Of a stretch of DNA of 16,809 bases, positions 6,655 to 12,592 are shown in pieces. The first letter of the stretch is position 1. Each line of letters begins with the position of its first letter. Made by a program: the position numbers and the translations under genes. Below the pieces are notes generated by a model, which saw only the letters and a program-made list of their open reading frames with translations, was not told where the DNA came from and made no database searches. The DNA is taken from NCBI GenBank assembly GCA_002363575.1, contig DEWI01000069.1, positions 1-16,809 of the forward strand. Direction: 5' to 3'. The stretch is from Verrucomicrobia bacterium UBA3214. Its GTDB lineage: Bacteria > Verrucomicrobiota > Kiritimatiellia > RFP12 > UBA1067.

Positions 6655-7416
6655 CTATTTTGGAGGTATTGCGCGGATAGCCGCGGACAGCACGCTCAAG
6701 CCGAATATCGCCGCCGTCTCCGCGCGAAGGATCGACGGGCCGAAATTCGCCGGATGCGCGACTTTGAGGAGTCTGCCGAGTTCATCCGGCGTGAAATCCC
6801 CTTCCGGGCCGACAAATATAGAATACGCGCGCGCGCGTTCCTCTAAAAGGCTCCCGCGACTGCGCCGCGCGGACTCGAATGCGATCAGCATCGGCGGGCT
6901 TGGCGGCTCCGTGAGCGCTCCGGCGAAGCATATCGTGGCCGCCGCCATGTCGAGCGCCGTACCGAAATCCACGGGCGCGACGATTTCCGGGAGCCAGAGC
7001 GCGTCGGACTGGCGCGCGGCTTCCGCGACGATTTTCGCCCAGCGCTCGCGCTTCGCCTCCGCTTCCGCGCCCGGCGGAATCCTGACGATCGTGCGCGCGG
7101 ATATGACGGGGACGATTTTCGCGGCGCCTAGCTCCGTCGCCTTCTGCAACGTCCAATCCCAGCGCTGGCCTTTCGTCACGCACGCGAAGAGTTCCATGCT
7201 TTCGCGCGGCCGCGGAACCATGCGAACGGCGGCGGCTGCCGCAAGCGCCTTCGCTTTTGCATCCCAGCGATAGACGCGCGAGGCCCCGCAGCCGTCGAAA
7301 AGTTCGAACTCCTCCGCATCCTTCGGCCGCAATACCCGAATATGCTGCGCGGCATCCCCGCGCAACTCCACACTATCCAGCGCCAAATCGCCGCCGCCTA
7401 CAAGTATCCGATGCAT
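6655..7416 (-). CDS. rsmE: 16S rRNA (uracil(1498)-N(3))-methyltransferase
   Basis: Methylates N3 of U1498 in 16S rRNA of the assembled 30S subunit using S-adenosylmethionine. The product is 253 residues from the ATG at 7416, the family's usual size. It has the N-terminal PUA-like domain followed by the SPOUT methyltransferase domain: WDWTLQKATELG (about 86-97), the SAM-binding GPEGDFTPDEL (203-213) and LRAETA (230-235) in the C-terminal knot. Two in-frame ATGs exist, at 7425 and 7416. I chose 7416: the first ATG directly abuts the TATAAT box (7426-7431) and could not lie in the transcript, while 7416 leaves a leader of roughly 2-3 nt. There is no Shine-Dalgarno. It is divergent from kdsA across the repeat-bearing intergenic region. 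Confidence 0.93.
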   Translation of the reverse strand: MHRILVGGGDLALDSVELRGDAAQHIRVLRPKDAEEFELFDGCGASRVYRWDAKAKALAAAAAVRMVPRPRESMELFACVTKGQRWDWTLQKATELGAAKIVPVISARTIVRIPPGAEAEAKRERWAKIVAEAARQSDALWLPEIVAPVDFGTALDMAAATICFAGALTEPPSPPMLIAFESARRSRGSLLEERARAYSIFVGPEGDFTPDELGRLLKVAHPANFGPSILRAETAAIFGLSVLSAAIRAIPPK

Positions 7417-7439
7417 CCGCCGCATATTATACCATATTT
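7417..7439 (-). promoter_or_regulatory. Extended -10 promoter of rsmE, near-leaderless
   Basis: On the reverse strand AAATATGGTATAAT (7439 to 7426) is identical to the 14-mer upstream of hisD. TATAAT is 9 nt from the chosen ATG (7416) and abuts another in-frame ATG (7425). It is the one member of the set whose spacing is not exactly 7 nt. Confidence 0.72.
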
Positions 7440-7576
7440 GCATTTGCCTGCGCCAAGGTCGATTCCATACTTCCAGAACTTTTTTGCCGCTTCCCGGAGC
7501 CGCCATCCCGAACGGCCGCGACGCAAGGCGCTCCCCGCAAAGCCCTTCCGCCCACCTCGCGGAGCCACCTGCCTTC

Positions 7577-7722
7577 GCGACCGGAGTCGCCCGCGTTCGC
7601 GACCGGCGTCGCCCGCGTTCGCGACTGGAGTCGCCTCGAGAGGCGACCGGCGTCGCCATTCTTCGCGACCGGCGTCGCCCCGGCATGCGACCGGCGTCGT
7701 CTTGGCTGGCGACGCGCGTCAC
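7577..7722. repeat. Seven-unit array of dyad-symmetric 14-mers at an exact 22-bp period
   Basis: Units begin at 7577, 7599, 7621, 7643, 7665, 7687 and 7709, each exactly 22 bp apart. The core is GCGAC-nGGn-GTCGC, a 5-bp inverted repeat around a 4-nt centre (CGGA, CGGC, TGGA, CGGC, CGGC, CGGC, GCGC). Units 1-5 have perfect arms, unit 6 has one arm mismatch, and unit 7 has an arm mismatch and a changed centre. The 8-nt spacers vary: CCGCGTTC twice, then CTCGAGAG, CATTCTTC, CCCGGCAT, CTTGGCTG. A very degenerate unit may exist at 7555. The array lies between the divergent rsmE and kdsA promoters, about 130 bp from each. It could be a tandem operator array on one face of the helix, a hairpin array in RNA, or an interspersed repeat of the genome. 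The flanks (7440-7576 and 7723-7855) show nothing I can name. Confidence 0.85.
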
Positions 7723-7857
7723 GCGCCCTTCCGGCTCCGGGCGCCCTTTCGAGCGGCCTGGAGGGTAGCGGCCGCGCCGCCCCGGCATCCGGCGGACGGA
7801 GCAAGTTGCGCGCAAACGGCACAAGAGAGTAGAAAGGCCGTGCGCACAGCATGATGA

Positions 7858-7878
7858 AAATATGATATAATACGGGGC
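7858..7878 (+). promoter_or_regulatory. Extended -10 promoter of the kdsA-lpt-pts block, leaderless
   Basis: AAATATGATATAAT (7858-7871) differs by one base from the hisD and rsmE promoters. TG at 7863-7864 makes it an extended -10, with no recognisable -35. TATAAT (7866-7871) is exactly 7 nt before the ATG at 7879. There is no Shine-Dalgarno. Confidence 0.75.
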
Positions 7879-8697
7879 ATGAAGAGAGTCGAGGTAGATA
7901 AGAGCGTCAAGTTTGGCGACGGTTCGCTTGCGTTTATCGCAGGGCCGTGCGTAATAGAATCGCGCGCGATGGCGCTCGATCTCGGCAAGCGCCTCGCCGC
8001 GCTTGCAAACACGCTCGACGTGCCGTTTGTTTACAAGGCGAGTTTCGACAAGGCGAACAGGACGAGCGTCTCCGCATTCCGCGGCCCAGGGATCGACGAA
8101 GGCCTGGACATCCTCGCGGAAGTCCGCGAGACGTGCGGCGTGCCGGTCTTGACGGACGTGCACGAACCGTGGCAATGCAAGCGCGTCGCGCAAGTCTGCG
8201 ACATTTTGCAGATTCCCGCTTTCCTCGCGCGCCAGACCGATCTCGTCATCGCCGCGGGCGAAACAGGCGCCGTCGTGAATGTGAAGAAAGGCCAGTTCAT
8301 GGCGCCGGAGGACATGCGCGAGGTCGTGAAGAAGATCGAGTCCACCGGGAACAAGCGCATAGTCCTTTGCGAGCGCGGCGCGAGCTTCGGCTACCACAAT
8401 CTCGTCGCGGACATGCGCAGCCTGCTTATCATGCGCGAGCTGGGCTACCCCGTCGTGATGGATGCGACGCATTCCGTGCAGCGCCCCGGCGGCCTCGGAA
8501 CCGGATCGGGCGGCGACGGGAAATTCGCGCCGGCGCTGGCGCGCGCCGCCGTCGCCACCGGCGTGGACGGCGTCTTCATGGAGACGCACCCGAATCCGCC
8601 GCAGGCGAAGAGCGACGCGGCAAACGCAATAAAGTTTTCCCAGCTCGCCGCGCTCTGGAAAAAACTTTTGAAGATACACGAGGTGGTGAATTCTTGA
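7879..8697 (+). CDS. kdsA: 3-deoxy-8-phosphooctulonate (Kdo-8-P) synthase
   Basis: Condenses phosphoenolpyruvate with D-arabinose 5-phosphate to Kdo-8-phosphate, the precursor of the Kdo sugar of the LPS inner core, in the cytoplasm. The 272-residue product is full length. It carries AGPCVIES (Cys24), KASFDKANR (about 53-61), the PEP/phosphate region SFGYHNLV (169-176), DATHSVQRPGG with His198, METHPNP with Glu235, and KSDAAN with Asp246. Cys24, His198, Glu235 and Asp246 match the metal ligands of the metal-dependent class; metal-independent enzymes have Asn in place of the Cys. The segment usually reads FGYNN; here one Asn is His. It is the first gene of a long forward block, and its TGA overlaps the TTG start of the next gene. 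Confidence 0.95.
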   Translation: MKRVEVDKSVKFGDGSLAFIAGPCVIESRAMALDLGKRLAALANTLDVPFVYKASFDKANRTSVSAFRGPGIDEGLDILAEVRETCGVPVLTDVHEPWQCKRVAQVCDILQIPAFLARQTDLVIAAGETGAVVNVKKGQFMAPEDMREVVKKIESTGNKRIVLCERGASFGYHNLVADMRSLLIMRELGYPVVMDATHSVQRPGGLGTGSGGDGKFAPALARAAVATGVDGVFMETHPNPPQAKSDAANAIKFSQLAALWKKLLKIHEVVNS

Positions 8698-9293
8698 CGC
8701 GCCTTTGCACAGTCCTGGCGTGCGCGCTCTGCGCGCCCGCGCTGGCCGCCGCGGCGGCCGCCGCCGATGCCGGCCTCGCCGCCGCGCTGAAGTCCGGCAA
8801 GGACGGCAAGCCGCCCGCGTTTTCGCACGCCGGGGTTTTCGACGTCGATGGATGGTTCGCGCACCGCGAAGCGCGCATGGCCGATGCATCGCGCCTGCGC
8901 AACGCCTACGCGCGCTGCGTGGCGGCGCTCCGCAACCCAGCGGAAAACGTCACCGTGCCCGTTGAAAACTACGAGGACGGCAGCGTGAAGACGGCAGTCC
9001 ACGCGGAGCGCGCGCAGTTCTTCGTCGATGACGCATTCGTCTGGGGCGAAGGCATCGAAGTCAAACACTTCTCCGCGCTCGGCGACGTCGTCGCGCGCCT
9101 GACGGCGGAAAGCTGCGTGATCGACCGGCGCGCGAAGTGCGGCTGGGCGGAGGGGCGCGCGCGCGTCGTCTATGGCGGCACGTCCGTCGAAGGCGACGGT
9201 ATTTTCTTTTCCATCGAAGACGAATACATCATAATCTGCGCCAAGACGCGGATTGAAACCAAAGACCTGGATTTCGGAGGGCTAAAACTGTGA
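8694..9293 (+). CDS. lptC: LptC-like LPS export protein, TTG start
   Basis: Predicted periplasmic component of LPS transport, between the LptB-containing inner-membrane complex and LptA. The 199-residue product starts with a hydrophobic segment (residues 4-25) ending in an Ala-rich AxA stretch, which reads more like a cleavable signal peptide than the usual permanent LptC anchor. Residues from about 85 to the end form a beta-rich OstA/LptC-type region with repeating short strands (for example VKTAVHAERAQFFVDD). Similarity is weak and the name rests partly on position, directly before lptA and lptB. The start is TTG at 8694, overlapping the kdsA TGA by 4 nt (TTGA), with a strong Shine-Dalgarno GAGGTGG at 8680-8686, 7 nt upstream. 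Chlamydial genomes also place a small protein between kdsA and lptB, which supports the assignment from memory. Confidence 0.7.
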   Translation: MTRLCTVLACALCAPALAAAAAAADAGLAAALKSGKDGKPPAFSHAGVFDVDGWFAHREARMADASRLRNAYARCVAALRNPAENVTVPVENYEDGSVKTAVHAERAQFFVDDAFVWGEGIEVKHFSALGDVVARLTAESCVIDRRAKCGWAEGRARVVYGGTSVEGDGIFFSIEDEYIIICAKTRIETKDLDFGGLKL

Positions 9294-9904
9294 CGATGCT
9301 ATGTTCAATGTTACTGTTCGCGCAGTCTCTGCTCGGCCACATCTCCGCAGATGCGCAAGCCGGGGACGCAGCCGCGCAGGCGCCGCAAGACGCCGCCGCG
9401 CCGCAGCAGGAGGCGCCGAAGACGGACAAGGAAAAGAAAACTTCCGCGGACGCCGGCCCCGCCATGCCGCGAAGCGTCAAGATAACGAGCGAACGCACCG
9501 ACTACGACAGGCGCGAAGGCGTTATAATGTTCGACAAAAACGTGTTCGTCGATGACGACGAATACAAGATGCACTCCGACCAGCTGTACGTCTTCCTGGA
9601 CGGCACGAACGAGCTGAAGAGGATCGTCGCGATCGGCAACGTCGCCATAACGAACGAGACGCGCGTAGGCTCGTGCGCGAAGGCGGCGTACACGAAGAGC
9701 GCCGGGAAAGTCGTCATGTACGGCGACGCGAACGGCGTGAAGGCGCGCCTCGCCGATTGCGGCAAGCGCAAGAGCGAAGTCGAGGGAAGGAAGATAACTT
9801 TCTGGATTGACTCCGAGCAGGTCGAAGTCGAAGGCTCCACCGTCACGCTGGACGCCGGCGGAATCGGCGGCAAGGAAGGCGCGAAGAAACTCCTCGGAAA
9901 ATGA
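9290..9904 (+). CDS. lptA: LptA/OstA-type periplasmic LPS transport protein, GTG start
   Basis: Predicted beta-jellyroll protein forming the periplasmic bridge that carries LPS from the inner to the outer membrane. The product is 204 residues: an N-terminal signal segment (about 1-25), a low-complexity Ala/Gln/Pro/Lys linker (about 25-60), and an OstA-like domain. The domain starts at VKITSERTDYD (about 63) and contains VIMFDKNVFVDDDEYKMHSD and an IVAIGNVAITN strand, typical of the family. The GTG start at 9290 overlaps the preceding stop by 4 nt (GTGA) and has GGAGG at 9276-9280, 9 nt upstream. The low-complexity linker is longer than in E. coli LptA. Gene order lptC-lptA-lptB supports the call. 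Confidence 0.85.
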   Translation: MTMLCSMLLFAQSLLGHISADAQAGDAAAQAPQDAAAPQQEAPKTDKEKKTSADAGPAMPRSVKITSERTDYDRREGVIMFDKNVFVDDDEYKMHSDQLYVFLDGTNELKRIVAIGNVAITNETRVGSCAKAAYTKSAGKVVMYGDANGVKARLADCGKRKSEVEGRKITFWIDSEQVEVEGSTVTLDAGGIGGKEGAKKLLGK

Positions 9905-10758
9905 CATCGCCCGCCATGCAGGACAACGAAGACATAGTAGCGAAAGCGATGCGCGAAATGGCCGCGGAAGCGACCGCCGGAGACGGCGCCGCCGCGGCGC
10001 CCGGCGCTCTTCCCGCCGGCATCCGGGAAGCCCGCGAACCGGATCTCGTCGCCGAGAATCTCGTGAAGATATACGGCGACCGCACGGTCGTGAACGGCAT
10101 GTCGATGAAGTGCGGATGCGGCGAAATCGTCGGCCTCCTCGGCCCGAACGGCGCGGGGAAGACGACGACTTTCTACATGCTCGTCGGCCTCGTCAGGCCC
10201 GACGGCGGCACGGTGCGCTTCAAAGGCGAGGACATAACGCACGAGCCGGTGTTTATGCGCGCGCGCAAGGGCCTCGGCTACCTCGCGCAGGAAGCCTCGA
10301 TCTTCCGCAAGCTTTCCGTATGGGACAACGTCATGGCGATTCTCGAGACGCTCGAGCTGAATTCCAAGGAGCGCGTAAAGCGCGCCGAGGAGCTTCTCGA
10401 GCCTTTCAACCTGATGAAAGTGGCCAAACAGCCGGCGTACACGCTCTCCGGAGGCGAGAGGAGAAAGCTCGAGATCGCGCGCGCGCTCGTGCGCAACCCC
10501 GCGATACTGATGCTCGACGAGCCTTTCGCCGGCGTCGATCCGCTCTCGGTGAGCGAAATACAGGATATCGTGCGCCGGCTCGCTTCCGGGGGCCTCGGAA
10601 TAATCATCACCGACCACAACGTCCGCGAGACGCTCTCCGTGGTCGATCGCGCGTACATGGTCAGCGACGGCACGCTTTTGAAGGAAGGCACGCCGGCTTC
10701 GCTGATAGCGGATGGCGAAGTCCGCTCCAGATACCTCGGAGAAGGTTTTAGAATGTGA
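9901..10758 (+). CDS. lptB: LPS export ABC transporter ATP-binding protein LptB with an N-terminal extension
   Basis: ATPase that powers extraction of LPS from the inner membrane with LptFG. The 285-residue product contains Walker A GPNGAGKTTT (81-90), the Q-loop region GYLAQE, the signature LSGGERRK (182-189), Walker B/D-loop LMLDEPFAGVDP (203-214) and the H-loop ITDHN (236-240), all intact. It aligns with LptB/YhbG rather than other ABC ATPases, for example in GLGYLAQEASIFRKL. About 47 residues precede the ABC domain, rich in Ala, Gly, Glu and Pro, and are absent from E. coli LptB (241 aa). A later start would shorten this, but ATG at 9901 overlaps the lptA stop (ATGA) in the same manner as the two upstream junctions. 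lptF and lptG are not in the window. Confidence 0.95.
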   Translation: MTSPAMQDNEDIVAKAMREMAAEATAGDGAAAAPGALPAGIREAREPDLVAENLVKIYGDRTVVNGMSMKCGCGEIVGLLGPNGAGKTTTFYMLVGLVRPDGGTVRFKGEDITHEPVFMRARKGLGYLAQEASIFRKLSVWDNVMAILETLELNSKERVKRAEELLEPFNLMKVAKQPAYTLSGGERRKLEIARALVRNPAILMLDEPFAGVDPLSVSEIQDIVRRLASGGLGIIITDHNVRETLSVVDRAYMVSDGTLLKEGTPASLIADGEVRSRYLGEGFRM

Positions 10759-10792
10759 CGAAGCATAACGCAAGTCCAGGCAACAAACATAG

Positions 10793-10807
10793 AAAGGAAA
10801 AAAGACA
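10793..10807 (+). promoter_or_regulatory. Shine-Dalgarno of hpf
   Basis: AAAGGA at 10793-10798 is 9 nt from the ATG at 10808, in a 49-nt A-rich gap after lptB. No TATAAT-type promoter is visible in the gap, so hpf is probably read from upstream. Confidence 0.6.
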
Positions 10808-11143
10808 ATGAGCATTGAAGTGACTATGCGACACAGCGATGTCAGGATCGAAGCTCTCAAAGACTACGCGGAAAAGCGTATGGCGAAGCTCAAGGAGAAT
10901 TTCCCGAAAGTGACGAAGGTGTCGATCGTCATCGACATCGACGTCAAGAAGCACATGTACATGGCGGAAGTAGTCGCCAACAGGCTTGGCGAAGTCGCCG
11001 TCGGCGCAAAGGAATTCTCCGAGAGCGCCAAGAGCGTGATCGACACCGCGGCCGCGCGCGCCGAGCGCCAGCTGCTGAGGATGCGCGTGAAGGCGCGCAA
11101 GGGGACCGTGCGCAAGCAGCGCGCCGCCTCCGCGAAGAACTGA
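10808..11143 (+). CDS. hpf: Ribosome hibernation promoting factor, short form (HPF/RaiA family)
   Basis: Binds the decoding region of the 30S subunit and silences ribosomes in stationary phase or starvation. The 111-residue product starts with the family's beta-strand pattern (IEVTMRHSDV, 3-12). It has AEKRMAKLKENFPKVTKVSIVID (21-43), the HMYMAEVVAN strand (49-58) and two C-terminal helices ending in a Lys/Arg-rich tail. It lacks the C-terminal dimerisation domain of long HPF. Downstream of lptB it occupies the same relative place as hpf in the proteobacterial lptB-rpoN-hpf-ptsN cluster. A 103-nt gap with a strong hairpin separates it from hprK. Confidence 0.9.
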   Translation: MSIEVTMRHSDVRIEALKDYAEKRMAKLKENFPKVTKVSIVIDIDVKKHMYMAEVVANRLGEVAVGAKEFSESAKSVIDTAAARAERQLLRMRVKARKGTVRKQRAASAKN

Positions 11144-11167
11144 GTCCCCGCGCGCCCTTACGGGCAG

Positions 11168-11202
11168 GGGCGGGAGCGGCGCAAGACGCCGCGCACCCGC
11201 CC
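11168..11202 (+). promoter_or_regulatory. Very stable hairpin between hpf and hprK
   Basis: GGGCGGG (11168-11174) pairs with CCCGCCC (11196-11202). Inside, GCGGCG (11176-11181) pairs with CGCCGC (11187-11192) around loop CAAGA, with an A / GCA internal loop between the stems. Thirteen G-C pairs are formed. No T-run follows (CTTCCCGG), so it is not a standard intrinsic terminator. A small hairpin GCCC-TTAC-GGGC (11154-11165) precedes it. It may stabilise the upstream mRNA end, attenuate, or separate the hpf and hprK expression levels. Confidence 0.5.
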
Positions 11203-11246
11203 TTCCCGGAGAGCGCGGGCGCCGCGCGCACTGCAGACATGCCGCC

Positions 11247-12269
11247 ATGGAAACGCTGCCTACGAAAGCGAATCGCGAAGGGTGTTCGTTCACCGTGGCC
11301 GACTTCTACGAAGCCGGCAGGGAGCATCTCGCCCTCGAATTGCTGACGGGCGAAAACTCCATGCAGACGCGCATCGAAGAGCCTATCCTCAACCGCCCCG
11401 GCCTCGCGCTCACGGGATTCTTCACCAATTTCGCGCCCAGCCGCGTCCAGATTTTCGGCAACTCGGAAACCGCGTATCTCGATTCGCTCGAGCCTTCCGA
11501 ACGCAACAGCCGCTTCCGCGCGCTTCTCGCGTACAAGCCCTCGCTCTTGGTCTTCACCAATGGCGCGCGCCCGTACCCGGAATATCTGGAGGCGGCCGGC
11601 GAGATGGACATCTGCGTGATGACGACGCCTTACGAGACGCGCTACTTCACGCACCATTCGCTCTTCCTGCTCGAGCGTCTTTCCTCCCCGAAGACCACGA
11701 TCTACGGAACGATGATCGAAGTCTGCGGGCTGGGCGTCCTGCTCGAAAGCGCTCCCGGGCTGGGCAAAAGCGAAACGGCGCTCGGATTGATCAAGCGCGG
11801 CTCCGTGCTGATCGCCGACGACCTGACGTGCATCCGCAAAGACACCGCCGCCAACATTCTCTACGGCTCCGCGTCGTCTTCGACGGTGGGCTACATGGAA
11901 ATACGCGGCATCGGCATCATCCACGTGCCGAGCATTTTCGGCATCGACGCCGTGCGCGGCGAAAAGCATCTCCAGCTCGTAATCACTCTGAAGCATCTCG
12001 ATGAAGTGCGCGGCGAAGTCGATAGAATCGGCCAGCGGCGCGAACCGAAGGAGATTCTCGGCGTGAAGATTCCCAACGTCCTGCTGCCGGTTTCCGAAGG
12101 CCGCGACCTCGTCAATCTCGTCGAAACCGCCGCGCAGCAGCACAAGCTCATCCTCGCCGGGCAGGACCCCGCCTCGAAACTCTCGATGCATCTGCGCGGC
12201 CGCGCGAGCCGCAACGCAATGCCGGCGCGAACGCCATCGCTCTTTTCCAGTCAGGTCATCAGCATCTGA
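11247..12269 (+). CDS. hprK: HPr kinase/phosphorylase, divergent
   Basis: Phosphorylates and dephosphorylates a serine of HPr, linking metabolic state to carbon regulation. The 340-residue product has the N-terminal HprK domain (about 14-140, with RPGLALTGFF at 50-59) and the C-terminal kinase domain. The latter carries P-loop APGLGKSE (169-176), IADD (189-192) and the signature MEIRGIGIIHV (217-227). Compared with the family as I know it, the conserved His before the P-loop (HGxxV) is Tyr at 153 (YGTMIEV), the first Gly of the P-loop is Ser168, and the late RPGRN motif reads SEGRD. The start at 11247 has no clear Shine-Dalgarno. Its partner HPr is 35 nt downstream and keeps the target serine, so activity is plausible. 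Confidence 0.9.
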   Translation: METLPTKANREGCSFTVADFYEAGREHLALELLTGENSMQTRIEEPILNRPGLALTGFFTNFAPSRVQIFGNSETAYLDSLEPSERNSRFRALLAYKPSLLVFTNGARPYPEYLEAAGEMDICVMTTPYETRYFTHHSLFLLERLSSPKTTIYGTMIEVCGLGVLLESAPGLGKSETALGLIKRGSVLIADDLTCIRKDTAANILYGSASSSTVGYMEIRGIGIIHVPSIFGIDAVRGEKHLQLVITLKHLDEVRGEVDRIGQRREPKEILGVKIPNVLLPVSEGRDLVNLVETAAQQHKLILAGQDPASKLSMHLRGRASRNAMPARTPSLFSSQVISI

Positions 12270-12304
12270 AAACGACACACAAACTCAACAAGGGGGAAAC
12301 CCAT

Positions 12305-12592
12305 ATGGCAGAGCAATCGATCACCCGCGAATTCAAGCTACTAAACAAGTACGGCATGCACGTTCGCCCGGCGGGACTGTTCGCGAAAACCGCCAGCAGG
12401 TACGACGCCGAAGTCGAGGTGGAGAAAGACGGCAACGTCGTCGCCGGCAAATCCATCATGGCGTTGATGACGCTCGAGGCGACCTGCGGCGCGGTGCTGA
12501 AAGTCACGGCCACGGGGCCCGAAGCCGAAGAAGTCCTCGATGAACTCGAAGCGCTTGTCGCACGCAAGTTCGACATCCCGGATGAGCAGTAA
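12305..12592 (+). CDS. ptsH: Phosphocarrier protein HPr
   Basis: Small phosphocarrier accepting a phosphate from Enzyme I on a histidine and regulated by serine phosphorylation. The 95-residue product has the active-site histidine in GMHVRPAGLF (His19) and the regulatory serine in GKSIM (Ser50). Both sites are intact, so both the EI pathway and the HprK pathway could act on it. The start at 12305 has a strong Shine-Dalgarno, AAGGGGG (12290-12296), 8 nt upstream, the best in the window, which fits a protein needed in large amounts. The last 11 nt overlap the ptsI start. No EIIA, EIIB or EIIC gene is in the window. Confidence 0.96.
   Translation: MAEQSITREFKLLNKYGMHVRPAGLFAKTASRYDAEVEVEKDGNVVAGKSIMALMTLEATCGAVLKVTATGPEAEEVLDELEALVARKFDIPDEQ

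Noticed and set aside
7577..7722. CRISPR array
   Set aside because: Repeats of 14 nt and spacers of 8 nt are far too short, repeats are internally palindromic, two spacers are identical, and no cas genes are nearby.
7257..7854. Open frames in several phases across the 22-bp array, giving FATGVA/ATPVA-like repeating peptides
   Set aside because: A 22-bp unit is read in all three phases and simply lacks stops. The peptides are low-complexity, have no family, and cross two promoters.
6655..8889. A 744-codon reverse open frame running through rsmE, the repeat array and the antisense of kdsA
   Set aside because: Only the last 253 codons match a family (RsmE). The rest is antisense to kdsA and lptC or crosses promoters and the array. 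Lack of stop codons reflects the high GC content.
9523..9528. TATAAT inside lptA as another promoter
   Set aside because: It lacks the TG extension and the A-rich flank, is fixed by the codons of a conserved strand, and no gene starts nearby.
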